Shown here: in pieces, positions 1-13,089 of the stretch
Position numbering within the stretch: position 1 is the first letter of the stretch
Layout: each line of letters begins with the position of its first letter
Assembly: GCF_004193775.1 (NCBI RefSeq)
Contig: NC_041002.1
Span: 9,026,485-9,090,484, forward strand
DNA: 64,000 nt
Direction of reading: 5' to 3'
Origin: Glycine soja
Taxonomy: Eukaryota; Streptophyta; Magnoliopsida; Fabales; Fabaceae
The notes under the pieces: model-generated
The model's database searches: none
Seen by the model: the letters and a program-made list of their open reading frames with translations, nothing else
What the model was told of the DNA's origin: nothing
Position numbers and translations under genes: made by a program

Positions 1-2639
1 AAAAAATTAGAAGAGATAAGTGGATACTTGTATTATAAATGATGAATACTTTATTACACTAAAGATGAATAGATTAAAGAGATATGATTTTTAACATTGA
101 TTAGGAAATTATGAAAATAAATCATTAAAATCAATATGTAAAATTTGAAACATAAAAACTAAAATCAAATTAGGGTGTATTTAAAATAGAATACTTCTAA
201 AACTCAATTTATCTAAAAAGATGACAAATATATTTTATTTGATAAAATTAAAATTAAGAAATGCCATATGAGGATGAGAATATCTCTTAAAAACGTTGCT
301 GAGGAATGATTATTTAACTTTAAAATACATCATTGAATATTTTGGTTTATTTTATTTTTTAATGATAATTGTAAAATTTCACCTTTTTCTCTTTTTTTAA
401 TTGAAATATTCCCACATCAAATATTGAAAATAATAAAATGTTATTTATATATACAATATTTTATATAAATATTAAAAATAAAATAAAACCAAATGTCCTT
501 TATGTGTGTTGAGTGTAATTTGCATGAGTGGGATCCACACGCACTCCTCAATTGTTTCCCCCTCAACTTTATGGTTGGCATGCCCTCTATTTTCTTAACT
601 TTGCATGTCGTGAATGATTTAATTTCATAATTAGTTTCCATTTAAAGAAATTTTCACACTTTAGTATGCCGGTGGGACGGCGTCGGTGTGGTGTTGTCTC
701 ATCTTTGTCTATCATTGAATTCAAAAATAATGAAAGGGTAAGAAACAAAAAGACGAGAAAAAAAAAAGAGTGAAAGTGATAACACTAATAAGAGAAATGT
801 TAGAATTAATAATTTTTATTATATATTTTTTAAAACATTTTATTTTATAATTGAAATTTATTAGAAATTATAATATTTTGTGGGTTCGCATCCTATTTAA
901 TGTTCCTCTAATCCTCTCTCTCCCTCTTTGTTATAATTTTTAATAAATTATAACTAATAATTTTTTTTAAAAGAACGTGTTGTTAATACTTTTCCACTTA
1001 TAATGAAATGGAATTATAACTGTATGAATTTTGATCATGATTGAACTGTTTGGATTTGGAATAAACACTTCATTTTTCCCCAATATAAGTGGGAGATATA
1101 CTATGAATATTTTTATTTTTAAGAGATCACATGATTACTTGAAATAATTTCATTTGAGTCGGATGAGATTATGTAAATGTGTTGAAACAAATTAAATTGA
1201 CTGCAATGATAAGAAGGAGGTTTCCTGTTGGATATTCTTTGCCAGCAACATCAAAAAAGTAAGACCACGGTGTATGACTGTTTTGCTGTATTTTCATTCT
1301 GTGCTTTTCTCAATTGCTCACTCGGAAAGGAAATACAGAAGTTTAATTGTTGTTTTTTAATTCATAAATCAATAATTAATATGATGATATAACTTCTATT
1401 TTAGTTTCTAATTTTTTAATTAATAATTATAACCTTACATTTTACTCTTTAAAATACATCAAGTTCGGGATAACTAAATCCTATAATACAAATCCATTTT
1501 TTTAGAAATTATGGGTAGAGTTAATCTTATTCGAGTAAAATGAAATTATTATAAAAACCATAAATTTATTATTAAATTAATGTTTGTTTAATTTTCTTTT
1601 AGTATTAGATTTTACCCCTAATTTTGTCAAGGACGGATCTATGTCATACAGCCCCCGTGACATTTTTTGAAAATCATGTAGTGAGTAGTAGAGTTAATTG
1701 TATTAAAATATATCTTTGTTATCCCGTAATTTATTTTGTCAAATTCTATTTAGTGGGAAGTAAGATTTTATGTTCTTATACACTTTAACTTTAATTACCA
1801 AACGTGGCAGTGGCCTTTCTTGTGGCCCAATTTTTTGTGAGTTAATTGTATTAAAATAAATTCAATTTGTTTGCAATTGAAACCGATCGGTCCTCTCTTC
1901 TTTCGCCATCACTGCATCACATATATAATAGTATATAAACTAACTCCCAATAACACTCGTGACATCGGTTGATAGGCAATTCTGAAAATCAATTAGACAT
2001 TATATAATTTATATAAAAATTGATGCATATATCACATATATTTATTAGATAGATTTTATTTTGGCTAAATTTTTTAATTTTGGTCTCTAATTTTTAGTCT
2101 ATAATTTTGTTGGATTTATTTTTTCATAATTTTACTCCTCACATTTTAAAAAGACTCACAATTTCTGTTCGATTATCAAATTTACATATAATTTTTTTTA
2201 TTAAATCTTAAACTTAATATATTCATTTAAATTTAGAGCACCATAAAAAATAATTTAATTAATCAAAGGATAAGACCAAAATTATGAATTTTCTAAAATA
2301 TAACAATAAGGTGATTAAAATCACACAAAAAATTAAAAGTGGACAAAAATTGTAACCTTTTTTATTCTTTATATTTTATAGTTGACCACCCCTATTATTA
2401 CAACCTGGCTCCGTCCCTCAGTTTTACACATTAAGTTTCATAATAAATATTTTTGTGGAACTTTTTACTTATCAATTAATTATTTATTAGAATTTAAATA
2501 ATTAAATAATTATGTAAAAAAATTCAACCTCCCTTTAATGCATTTCTGGATCCGTTAAAAAATATAAATAATAAAACTCTCACTTCAATTATTTATTTAA
2601 TGTAAATGCATACTCAACTTAAATTTTGCACCATTGATT
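1..2639. other. AT-rich intergenic DNA, no gene seen
   Basis: I see no convincing coding region here. A weak pair of hAT-like ends may be present: GGACGGATCTATG near 1631 and, inverted, CCTGGCTCCGTCC near 2404. No target-site duplication was found, so this is not called as an element. A short motif, GAGTTAATTGTATTAAAATA, occurs near 1691 and again near 1838. Confidence 0.5.
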
Positions 2640-4325
2640 AAACCGAAATAATCTTCTAGCATTGTGCTCGGTATGTCCTTTATTGTTATAGCACCCAAGA
2701 ATATGCCAATGCTAAACTATTCATTCATTTAAACATTCCTCAATATGATTCCTTGAGGAAAAACATAACTGTCACCATAGAATTTGCCACATCCCAACCA
2801 CTTGAATCCAAATCACTGTTCTCAGCTTGGACATTAATTAGATCTGAACATAAAAAAGAAACAAAGCACTATGATTGTAGTTAATACTCGTCAATTATTT
2901 GTAACTAGCCTTGATTAGTAAGATGGATTGTGTATGCACCCAACACTATTTTTGTCAAATATTATCTGTTCCAACAGAAGTAGTCATGCCACGGAATTTG
3001 GACAGCTAGAATGATTGTTATGAAACCCATCAATTCAATCTCCACCAACATTCCATTCTCCGCACAGACTCTGCTGCAAGAATAGGGAATGAGAATTGCA
3101 GTCAATCACATCAGAACTATATGGTAATTGAGTCCAGTTCATATATTCATTTGTCTATGGCTACTATTAATTTGCTTTATATGCAAAGTCTAAAGTTAAT
3201 ACTAGTACACATCCAAATTCTCCCCAGAAGAAAAGCAAGAATGAGGACAGAGAGAAACCAATAATAGCAAACTATGCTTTTCAAAATTTCACAACAGCTA
3301 GCATTCAGTAACAGTGAAGTTGATACTTGACAGCACAGTAAGTTTGCATGCCATATTGTTTAAATCAAACTATACTTTTCTCTGTTTTTGTTTGCATGCG
3401 TAGCACATAAGGTTTGTTAGGAGAGATATAAAGTGGTTTGAATGGTTTAGGAAGAAAGGAAGAGAGAAAAAGTTGATACCCTCTGCCAACAAAATTAATG
3501 ATTTAAGAAATTAACATTTATCAATAAAAAAAAAAAAACCATAAGATTTGTTAGATTGGACAAACCAACATCAAACTGATCAAAGATTGTAATGTTTCTA
3601 GACTGGACAAGCCAACAAAGATTTTGCACACTATCATGTTACTATCCTCAATGAGGAACTTGGTCTATCATAGTCCAAAAAACCAAAGTGAAAATTCGTG
3701 TTTTGAATCATCAATTTGGATAACCCTTTACTGTTTCTTCTGAAATTCTAACCACGCTAAGTGACCGACTCTGCATAGAGAAGGAATAAAACATGCATTA
3801 TAAAAAATTTAACATTCGCCGTTGCCGGGGATCGAACCCGGGTCGTCCGCGTGACAGGCGGAAATACTTACCACTATACTACAACGACTTAGTTAGTATT
3901 TCAACCTTACATTTCTTTGATATTAGTTATCATTTTTGTTGCTAGGTTGTAAACCCCAAACCAATCAAATTGTTGATTAATAAAGAGAACTGTGAATAGT
4001 TAACCACTATAAACTATCTTAATTTTTATTTTTTGAAGCAACTATCATAATTAATAATAGCTTGATTTATCTGATACACTGAATTTATTAACCGCGTAAG
4101 ATACACCCACGACATTGCTGCGATAGTTGATAATCTAAAATCCCATATCCACATGCTGGATTGGATTTGTAAAAAATAAAAATCGTTAAGCTAACAAGAA
4201 AAATTATTAAATACGAGATAAGATCATATTCACGACTGGCAGAAAGTAAAGTTTTTTTTATTTTACATCTGCAGAAAGTAAAGTTTTTTTTTTCACATCT
4301 GCAGAAAGTAAAGCTAACCATGTAG
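2640..4325. repeat. Local duplication, copy 1 (contains intact tRNA-Asp)
   Basis: This segment matches 13500-16110 in the same orientation in several collinear blocks: about 2881-3020 with 13590-13750, 3546-3890 with 15048-15350, 3985-4085 with 15645-15700, and 4200-4320 with 16050-16110. The copies are diverged by many substitutions and indels. In copy 2 the stretch corresponding to about 3020-3545 is replaced by a hAT fragment. Copy 1 keeps the intact tRNA. Confidence 0.8.
3817..3888 (-). tRNA. trnD-GTC: tRNA-Asp (anticodon GTC)
   Basis: Nuclear cytosolic aspartate tRNA on the minus strand, 72 nt including the discriminator base. Read on the minus strand the 5' acceptor arm GTCGTTG pairs with CAACGGC near the 3' end (one T-G pair). 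The internal promoter elements are visible: A box around TAGTATAGTGG and B box GGTTCGATCC. The anticodon loop reads CTGTCAC, so it reads GAC/GAU. No CCA is encoded, as usual for eukaryotes, and there is no intron. A decayed paralogue lies at 15277-15348 inside a duplicated segment. Confidence 0.96.
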
Positions 4326-5639
4326 TAGTAATTTCTATGTAGATGATAAATTCATCTAAGAAAAATAAAGAAATGATGATTTTTCTTTTTAAGATGAAAG
4401 CTAGCTTGTGAGAACAATGAACAAAATAAAATAAAAAATAATTTTTAGTTTTAATATTTTGAAAGGTTAGTTTTAGTTCCTATAAAAATTTAATATATTT
4501 TTAGTCCTATCTTTACTAAAGGTCGTTAAATTTTTTATAAGGACTAAAAACATATGTTTATGTGTAAATGTAAAAACTATAAACATATTAAATGTTTACA
4601 GTTTACAGTTTACAGGATTAAATTTAACATTAATTCTATTATTTATCACATTTAATTATTTAACATATAAAATTAATTTCACATAAGTTTTTTTTTTTAC
4701 ATAAAAAACCTATAGCAATCATAGCCGAGCTGGGTGTGTCAGCTTGTGACTCAAGTGGGGGATCTTGATGTCCAACGACGGGCTTTTTCTTGTTAGTCAT
4801 ATTTTCGTTTGTCTCTCGGTTTTGAGAGATGTTTATAGATAGAATTTGGAAGTAAGTATTATATATTATTTTTACTTTTAAGTTAAATGATTATTATTTA
4901 AATTTTATTTAATTTAAAAATAATTATTATTTTACTTTAAGTTTAATTATTGAAATGTTTATTATTTATTTATATAATTGATTGTTTATCTAGTTATTAT
5001 TTAAGTTTCGTTCAATTAATATCAAATTTTTTTAACATATTTTAATATCTATTATCAAAAGTTTCTAACCCCAAAAAAATTAAGTTAATTTGATTCAAAT
5101 TTCATAGATAATTTAAACCCAATTAAACCACACCACAATTAATTATTTTATTTGATTTAGATTAATTTTAAGTAAAAATCATACTAAATTATTGTTTTAT
5201 TTAATTCAAATTAATTTTAAATCAAAATCACACTAAATTATTACACCGTGAACACTGCTAACAAACATATCCATTGTTATTTAACTACGGGATATCTTTA
5301 AAACAACACCACAAACAAACATCACAAGGGCTTTAATTCACGTGGTGATATTAAAATTAATTAAAGAGAGAAAAATATTGGACATCATAGAGTAACATGA
5401 CACAATGGTGGCATGAGGCTACTTTGAAATGGTCAAATCAATTAACCGCTTTAAATGTCAGTTAACATTTAATAGAAGTTCAGATCTTATTATTATTTCT
5501 TTAAAAAAAAAAGAAGTATGCATCAAAATTCAACTTAACATTCCAACTATACTATGCTGACACCCTAAACCCAATTAATCCCATACTCCCAAATTTATTG
5601 AAAAGGAGAACTAAAAACTACATAGGGACTAAACCAAAA
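4326..5639. other. AT-rich intergenic DNA, no gene seen
   Basis: Low-complexity AT-rich sequence with short A/T runs and a small TTTACAG tandem around 4598-4615. No coding exon, RNA gene or transposon terminus could be supported. Confidence 0.5.
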
Positions 5640-6230
5640 CTCATGCAAGGGGGAGAAGCAAACCTGTACTAAGGAAGCCCCATAGAATCTCGAACAAAAA
5701 GAGGGAATAACATCCTACCATGCCTATTAGATACAATAAAGTTACCAAGTAAATCTCTGCAGTGAGTTCCTTCTCTTATATATGTTAGTTCGCTTTGAAA
5801 GAAAAAAATAATAATAATAAATATAAGCAATTAATTGGCCCATTTGTTCTGCAAATTCCAAGGGACTAAATCCGGGTTGGAGAAAGCCTGAATCACAAGG
5901 GTTGAGTCACTTTCGATCCTCAAAGAACTTCAATTATTCCAATTCATATTGCAAGCTATTTCCACTGCATTGATAGCTCCTAACATCTCAGCTTCAAACA
6001 CAGTATTAACACCTAACTTAATGGCGAAATTTCCCATAGAGCAACTTCCTTGCCCATAGAACAACTTGATCCATCCCGATGGGAGCAGCTGCCAAAAAAC
6101 TTCCTTGATCCTAAGCGCCCATGAAAGGTGACAATCCATATTAAAAGATTTCACCTTAATTCCTTGGCATAGAACCCATTGCACCCTTCAACATGTGCTT
6201 ACTTTTCGCAGCTACACGAGAGTCCTTCAA
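5640..6230 (-). pseudogene. LINE-derived RNase H-like domain fragment
   Basis: Minus-strand translation gives pieces typical of the RNase H domain found in plant non-LTR retrotransposon proteins and related orphan genes. In order they are WIKLFYG, then FAIKLGVNTVFEAEMLGAI followed by a conserved helix (5930-6184), then in another frame RIESDSTLVIQAFSNPDL (about 5870-5930), and finally an REGTHC..DLLGNF-like block near 5710-5770. The first catalytic Asp region (usually KVNTDG) has been replaced, and at least one frameshift and several stops are present. This is a dead fragment with no reverse transcriptase next to it. It could come from a LINE or from a retro-copied RNase H orphan gene; the sequence does not decide. 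Confidence 0.65.
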
Positions 6231-6574
6231 GCATTTACATTTAAGATATATAAAAATACATGTATTATATGTGAAAACTTTAAGGATTTCATAGATTATC
6301 AATTACACCTTTCTTCATAGAAAGACTTTTTTTTGGTATACTTTGATTTTCTTGAAAGAAAAGAGAAATAAGATTTTACTTCCTTAGACATTTCTTTTTG
6401 TCTCTCTCCACATTCGTAATGACTATGTGTGAGAGAAAACATTTTTCTGTCAGGAAGGGAACCTTATTTTACGTTAATGAGTATTAATCCTCTTTTATAA
6501 CCACTACTTCCATCAAGTAGTAATTACCTTCATAAACTTCTCATTTAACCCAATTACCACTATTAGAAAATATG

Positions 6575-7175
6575 CTTTCAACATCGGTTATTTATGACTT
6601 TTAACATCGGTTAAAAAACCGATGTTTAAAGTATTATTGTTAACATCGGTTTTTAAAAAACTGATGTTAACGTAAAATATACAACATTGATTATTTATAT
6701 AACCGATGTTGATAATATGAATTACACCCAAAAAAATGAATTAATGTTGACAATTAATATCGGTTTTTTGTAAAAAAAATTGATGTTAATTAATTTGTGC
6801 ATGTTGACAGTTAACATCAGTTTTTGTAAACAACTGATGTTAACATACGTTAACATCGGTTTTCTGTAAAAAAAAAATCGATGTTAACTAATGTGTGCAT
6901 GTTGACAGTTAACATCGGTTTTTCCAAAAAACAGATGTTAACGTACATTAACATCGGTTTTCTCTAAAAAAAACTGATGTTAACTAATGTGTGCATGTTG
7001 ACAGTTAACATCAGTTTTTCAAAAAAACCGATGCTAACGCAAAAAACCGATGTTATCATACGTTAACATCAATTTTTTTAGAAAAAACCAATGTTAATCG
7101 TTAACATCGGTTTCTGAAAAAAACCGATGTTAACGTACGTTAACATCAGTTTTTTTTAAAAACCCGATGTTGTTT
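6575..7175. repeat. CACTA subterminal hairpin array (AACATCGG motif)
   Basis: About twenty copies of AACATCGGTTTT or close variants occur, mostly as head-to-head pairs forming 10-15 bp stems with short A/T loops. Pairs are separated alternately by a CGTACGT-type spacer and a longer TAATGTGTGCATGTTGACAG spacer, so a two-hairpin unit of roughly 110 bp is tandemly repeated between 6780 and 7060. In En/Spm elements such subterminal motifs bind the element-encoded accessory protein; that role here is inferred by analogy. Confidence 0.85.
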
Positions 7176-7494
7176 TCAGGAATTTTTTTTTAATACTACC
7201 TCTGTTTTTATAAAAAAAAATTAAAATTTAACCTGTAAATTTAAAATCTGACCACACAACATATATCATCTGCATTATGCTTTCAAATAGGTTTTAGCAG
7301 AAAACTAGCTAGTAAACTATTAATTGAAAAAAATCAATTGATAATTATGGATAACTATCAACAAAGGTTATTCAATGTTAAAATGAAACAACAATTGTAA
7401 AAAATGTAATGCAAAGTATGATAAATTACTTAAGTAACCTAAAGTTACATAGTTCCCTAACATCCTATGTTTGATTTCTAACTTTTAGATAATA

Positions 7495-10457
7495 CTGTGC
7501 CCACTAGATGTGAAGCGTCTTGAGTCTCTCTGCTTCCAATGGTATAACTTCATTAAAATACTACATGATCAAATAAAAAAATGAATAATGTAATAACAAT
7601 GATAAAAAAACCAATTTTGTTTGAAATAAACAATTACCGTTTCCCAGTTATTCCTGAAAGATCCTAAGATTATCGTGGACATCCAGTGCATGACATAATA
7701 GTCGCACTCAATGCTTCTTTTTTGTCTATTACACTAAATACATAATGAAATTTGGATATTAATTAAATGTTAACTACAATTAGTGTACACACACATAAGC
7801 AGTATATATAAGTAGAATAAATTTAAATCACGTACCTTAACAACAATCCACCTAGCAGCAGCCTTGGATTTAGGTTGTAGAGTATCATCAAGTCCTTTCA
7901 AAGCACTTTTGAATAAGAGGAACATTAAAATATTGATATTGTTGAGTTATGCTAATGCAAATGTATTGAAAACAATATTGACCTGTTAATTATTCCCTTA
8001 AGATAGTTGTCTGGCCTGTTATGTAAATAACAAAACCAGACAACTAGGTTTTCCTTAGACAGAATGACGACCATTTGCCAGTGTACGCTGCAATAGAGAC
8101 GAATATGGGTTATTGTAGTACTATAGATTATTTAAATTCAGTTATTGTGTTTAACTTACCCATTCAGGTAGGCTCCAAGGTAGACATCTCGTTTTGAACT
8201 CTGCATTCAACTCTTGATGTAACTTTCCGATTCAAATTGTGATTGCCTATATCTCTGAATGAACTGTGACTCGAGGAATCCATACACATCGGAATTCCCC
8301 GCTCGCAGACTTGTCTTAGTCAGATGCCTGTGTTGTTAAGACAAAGTTAATTATGTATGAATTTAAAACAATTACTTTGGTAATTAACAACAATCCAAAT
8401 TGACTTACGAAATCCATAACTGTATAACAGATATGCTGAGACATTGACCACCGTGTGCAATTTCAGAGAGATCTTCGTGCTTTATGTACAACGAGAAGTT
8501 TTGATTAAACACCCCGAACATGGTAGCATCCCACATAACCTAGAGAGGCTTCAAAAATAGTTGTGGGATGGTCAATGTCATCAGGTGCAGGGGATCATCG
8601 ACATCATGATCCGGACTTTCTGGAGGTTTTGCTGGAGACACAACTACCTGTTGATCAAACATAGTAAATTAATAAGTTTTAATTACAGTGAACAAATCAA
8701 TTGAAAAAAAAAAGAAACATATAATTAGAGTAAATATCTGTTCTGATAAACACTTCACAAGATGTGTCAGCCAAGCAAGGAAAGTGTTAAGTGTCTGCCC
8801 CATTGAGGTAACCTCGTCAGTGGGTACAGGAATGAGAGTCTCCGCATCTTTAACCTCCTCAACACCAACCTTGACTTGGTCATGCAACAAAGGGATGTTG
8901 TGAACTGCTGTGGATCCCTCATATAGTCTTCCTAGGGCAACTAGGCGGGAAGAATTTTCTTCAATGTATAGCCCGCATTTGTCTGAGTCACCCGTCTCTG
9001 GATCGTTCCCTGAGAGAGCAACACAACTCTCCTTTGTGCTAACATGAGCACCTGAAGGACCAACCTCTGGCTCTGGAGGTAGTGCAAATCCCTATGCATG
9101 CATCTGAGACTGAAACTGGGACTGCATCTGGATGAAGGATGCCATCAGCTGTCGAGTCACTTTTTCTGTGATCGACTCCTCAAGCTGGTCCCTTATTTGT
9201 TGGGTCAGTAGTTGTAGGTCTTCAGGAGGCATAAAGGAAGAATTGTGGGATGTTCGTGAAGTCGATCCGAAGTATTGCTTTATGGTAACACCAGCTCCAG
9301 CAGCACGGACCCGGCCAGGGTGCTCTGGTCGCCCAATGGCAGCAGTTAGGACATCCTAACGTCTATGAGGGATGAACGATCCCTGTGACGCCTGCTCGTC
9401 CAAAGAATCATGTACAAAGCACATATATTTGTCCAAGGCATTCACAGAATATACAAAGATAATTACAATTATTAATTATAAATGACTTACAATCTTCTCA
9501 GCTATTTACTTTGTTGCCTCAGACGTCATCTACCCAGTTTTCTTGGTGCGGGCCAGCTTCCACTTCATGTGGCGTCTGATGGGAGATAGAGGGTCAATGA
9601 CGCCCTCAATGCTTCTGGACTGGGTAGCTTCTTCCAGTCTTTTCTTTGTTTTCTCAGTCATGAGTTTTTGTTCTAAATATTCATAACCTCCACGAGACAA
9701 CACGTGGGGGGCAGTGTTTTGCTTCTGGATGACCTGTGCCTTTTTTCGCACATCCTGAAAAAATCGAACATTAATGAAAATGATTACTACAATGAATTAT
9801 AAGAACTGATTTTTTTGTGGAAAATAACTAAAATGACAAAGTACATACCTTCCATGAGGGATCTTTGCGGGTTTGACAAGACTGGGTCCATTTCTTCTTG
9901 CTAATGCCGTATTTTTCACAGACAATGTCGTCCACACCGTCCTTGTCGGATGCAAGTGCCCATTTCCTAGTAAAGTTAGATTTAAACTGCCTCCACCGCT
10001 CCTCGACAATCTGAAGAATTTTCTTCTTTGTCTTACTGTCAGAAGTTTCAGGGATTTCAAATTCTGTCTGACAAACAATAAATTAGGTTTTATTGAAAGT
10101 TAATAACAAATTTAGGCTACTAAAGAAAATCAAAGAAGAAAACTAAAATACCTGAATATCCTCTCATATCAAATCCTTCTGAGCAGCAGAGACTTCCTTC
10201 CAGGTCTTATATGTCACGTTGACCTTATCACGAACGACAATCCCCAAATATGTTCTTAATTTCTTCTTGTGGGGACCGTTGTTCTTTCCGGTAGCAGGAT
10301 CGACGTTGACCACAGGTTTTTCTGCCCTTGGTGGTCTAGTGGCCAACGATCGTAGTCGTGTCGCCTTGCGTGTCCACTTCAACGTAGAAGAAGACACTGA
10401 TGCGTCTGCAGGAGGAGGTGGAAGAGGAGGAAGAGGCGAGACAGGTGGAGTAGCCAT
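7495..10457 (-). pseudogene. CACTA ORF2: PF03004 transposase-like protein with C48 (Ulp1-like) domain
   Basis: A multi-exon minus-strand gene can be followed from an ATG at 10457. A proline-rich N-terminus and a basic segment (10164-10457) are followed by the PF03004 region with ERWRQFKSNFTRKWAL and KYGISKKKWTQSCQTRKDPSW (about 9850-10078), then EYLEQKLMTEKTKKRLEE (9530-9757). A long linker (about 8745-9411) leads into a cysteine-protease domain spread over about 7495-8640. There the His block HWQMVVI, the Asp block HNRPDNYL and the Cys block ECDYYVMHWMS are all recognisable, so catalytic His, Asp and Cys positions are retained although the residue after Cys is Asp instead of the usual Gly. 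In-frame stops and frameshifts, for example near 8560, 8225 and 9355, make it a pseudogene. It lies downstream of the transposase remnant in the same orientation. Confidence 0.75.
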
Positions 10458-10514
10458 GGACCTTTAAAAAGAAAAAGTTGAGTTAGTTAATATTATCAAA
10501 AAGCACTGTATGAG

Positions 10515-11930
10515 TTATGTAAATGAATGTACCGAAATGAAATAGTATATTAGAAAATTATGTTGGACGATGTTAATTAATTTTCTTTCACCATGATCAT
10601 TACGATTAGCATGAACGTCGTCAGGTTCTTTTTCTCCGATGACGTTAGAAATCATTTGTGTGGACAAAGGACTAACATAAGTGTCCATGTATGAATCATC
10701 ATCTTCTACATTAACACCAATTGTTTTCCCGTGTAGAAACACGAACCACCTTTCATCACAAGGGTCTTGCACATAAAATATTTGCTTAGCTTGTTCTGCC
10801 ATGATGAAAGGGTCATTCTGGTAAGCTAGTTTCTTTAGGTCTACCAACGTAAATCCTACATCATCAGTTTGCACACCGGTGTTGCCGTCAACCCACTTAC
10901 ATTTGAAAACACAAACAGTAAATTTAACATAGTTAAGCTCCCATATTTCATCAATGAACCCAAAGTAAGGGATGGAAGCTACACATGAATTGTCACCATG
11001 TACACTTGCAAAGTGTTGAGATTCAGCCCTTAGGGTGACCCCGTTGTTTTGCATTATACTTTTGTCGTCTTGTCCTTTTGTGTAAAAGGAAAACTTGTTT
11101 ATGTCGTATCCTTGCTAAGTTATAACATTTCTTTTAGGCCCATCAGCTAGCTTTCTTAATGTTTCAGAAGCATTTTCGTCAGCAAAGATTATATCTTTAA
11201 ACCAATTAGAGAAAGTCTTGTTATGCTTTTTCAAGACCAATTCTTTGACATTTTTGGATTACTTTGTTTGACTAAACCTTCATCTGAAGTATGTATGGCA
11301 AAAATTCATTACTGTTGTTCAACACATACAAGTGAGCTTGTAACAAATCTTCTACATTTGGAGTGATAACATGCAGTCCTCTTGAACCCTTACCGCCCAC
11401 TCTGTCGTCATGGCGAGACTCAGGAAGCCCAACAGGTTTAGCCTTTTCAATGTACTCTGAACAAAATTCAATGGCTTCTTCTACGATGTATCTTTCAACA
11501 ATAGATGCTTCTGGACGATGTAGATTCTTGGTATACCCTTTTAAGATCTTCATGTAGCGCTCAACCGGGTACATCCAGCGCAGATAAACAGGACCACAAC
11601 ATTTGATTTCTCTGACTAGTTGAACAATTAAGTGGACCATGATGTCAAAGAAAGCAGGAGGAAAATACATCTCCAACTGGCACAGTATAATTGCAGCCTC
11701 ATTTTCCAGTTCATCAAAGTTGACAGGATCAAGGACTTTGCTACATATGGCATTGAAGAAAAAGCACAGGCGAGTTATGACTAACTTGACTTTGTTAGGC
11801 AAAATGTCTTGTATAACCACGGGTAACAATTGCATCAACAGGTGACAATCATGAGACTTTAACCCCACCAGCTTAAGCTCCTTCAACTGCACAAGACTCT
11901 TAATATTTGAAGAGTATCATTGTGGGACTT
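10515..11930 (-). pseudogene. TNP2-type CACTA transposase, C-terminal part (DUF4218 and DUF4216)
   Basis: Two open segments belong to one broken gene. 11272-11892 carries the DUF4218 region with KLVGLKSHDCHLLMQ, ITRLCFFFNAICSKV, ELENEAAIILCQLEMYFPP and VYLRWMYPVERYMK. 10515-11054 carries the DUF4216 region with DEIWELNYVKFTVCVFKCKW and DPFIMAEQAKQIFYVQDPC. The connecting 11055-11271 is still readable (KTFSNWFKDIIFADENASET and RKLADGPKRNVIT) but has a stop at a former Tyr codon and a frameshift. Homology continues upstream of 11892 to about 11930 across another stop. The catalytic Transposase_21 half is absent, so the protein cannot be a functional transposase. Confidence 0.85.
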
Positions 11931-13089
11931 TAACCCAATTACACAATTTAGCCCTTAATTATTAATTATTTATTTATTAGTCCCTACATAAGTTACATAT
12001 CTCTCACATGAGACATTAATTCTAACATTATACAATACTATTGTGGATTTCAACGCTATACACAGCATAATATTATACTTAAATTAGAACATAAGCATAT
12101 CATTTTTTTATATATAGAAAGTATAAACATATGATTGCTCATCCTGCTTATACTCGCTTCATTCTCTACAAGTGAGAAAGCATTGAAAATGGAGTACAAA
12201 TTACTCCAAAAATAAGGAACATGGACAAATTACAAGTGGGTAAGTTAGAAATGATGATGGAGGATGATGATTCCATGAATCTTAAGACTCCTCTTCCAAG
12301 GCCTAAATCTCAGGCGATTGAAAAAAAAAAGAAGCTTTTTGTAGGGTGAGTGGTGAAAGAATTTGCCTTCCAACCCGTTATCTCCTATTATGATGTCATA
12401 CACTCACTATTTATAATAGTTGGAGTGAGTCCAATTGCGTGACAAATTCTACTACAACACGTAAAACAAGGACAACTTGAGGTAACAACGTCCAACACTG
12501 TCTAGATATGTGGGACCTTGACCTAAAAATATTTGTAATGTTGATTACCCAACATGAAACATGTGACTCTCCATCTCAAACAATGTCCCTTTTGTTCCTC
12601 TGAAGTTTCGAACACTAAGTTACCAAAGATTTTCTTCTCTTTTAGCATCCTAGCTTGTGTTTGAAATCTTGCTAGCATTGCACATTGAGTTTCCAAGGAA
12701 TTCTTACCTTCGTTTTGTTATACTTGACTTGGGATGCTTTCTAGTGTGTCAGACGCTGCATCCATAGCTAGTGTATGTGTTTTTCTTTAATTATTTTCCA
12801 ACAAAATAAAAGAAACTCCTCAAACGCGTGTTTATCTAGTATAAAAACTTAAGTTATAATATTTTTTTTTGTAACTTTTTTTTAATTCTTTTCCTCTTTA
12901 TTTATATATGTAATCATGCAAATATATTTATCAAATATGTGTTTATCAAATATGTACACTATGTTTTGGACATTGTTTTTACATTTTCTTGTAGTGAAAC
13001 AGTCTTGTACGTTCTTGATCACGTACAAAATAGAGACACTATAACAACATGAATTAAAGCAAACAGGATCAAAGAAAAAAACCTACTTT
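11931..13089. other. Intergenic DNA, no gene seen
   Basis: No coding exon is supported. The sequence changes abruptly at about 11930, where CACTA transposase homology ends. TTTTCTTGTAGTG at 12984-12996 looks like an inverted CACTA terminus, but no matching partner or flanking duplication was found. Confidence 0.4.

Larger units (their letters stand above)
6558..11930 (-). mobile_element. Truncated CACTA (En/Spm-type) transposon
   Basis: The left end begins CACTATTAGAAAATATGC, a CACTA-type terminus, and is followed by a dense subterminal array of inverted AACATCGGTTTT motifs (6575-7175). The interior carries, on the minus strand, the C-terminal part of a TNP2-type transposase (10515-11930) and then a second gene with PF03004 (Ptta/En/Spm) and Ulp1-like protease homology (7495-10457). 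This is the gene set expected of plant CACTA elements. Transposase homology stops abruptly at about 11930, so the catalytic N-terminal half and the other terminus are missing. A sequence resembling an inverted CACTA end at 12984-12996 does not have matching flanks or subterminal repeats, so I end the element at the homology break. Confidence 0.8.

Noticed and set aside
441..641. Minus-strand open frame, 66 codons
   Set aside because: Random-looking composition in AT-rich DNA, no motif, no splice or promoter context.
1628..2420. Decayed hAT element with GGACGGA-type ends
   Set aside because: Only short end similarity and no target-site duplication; could be coincidence.
4088..4321. Minus-strand open frame with repeated FTFCRC
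   Set aside because: Produced by a small internal repeat of AGAAAGTAAAG; the duplicated copy at 16 kb does not keep it open.
12984..12996. TTTTCTTGTAGTG as the missing right end of the CACTA element at 6558
   Set aside because: Flanking triplets differ (TAC at the left end, AAA here) and the AACATCGG subterminal repeats do not appear near it.
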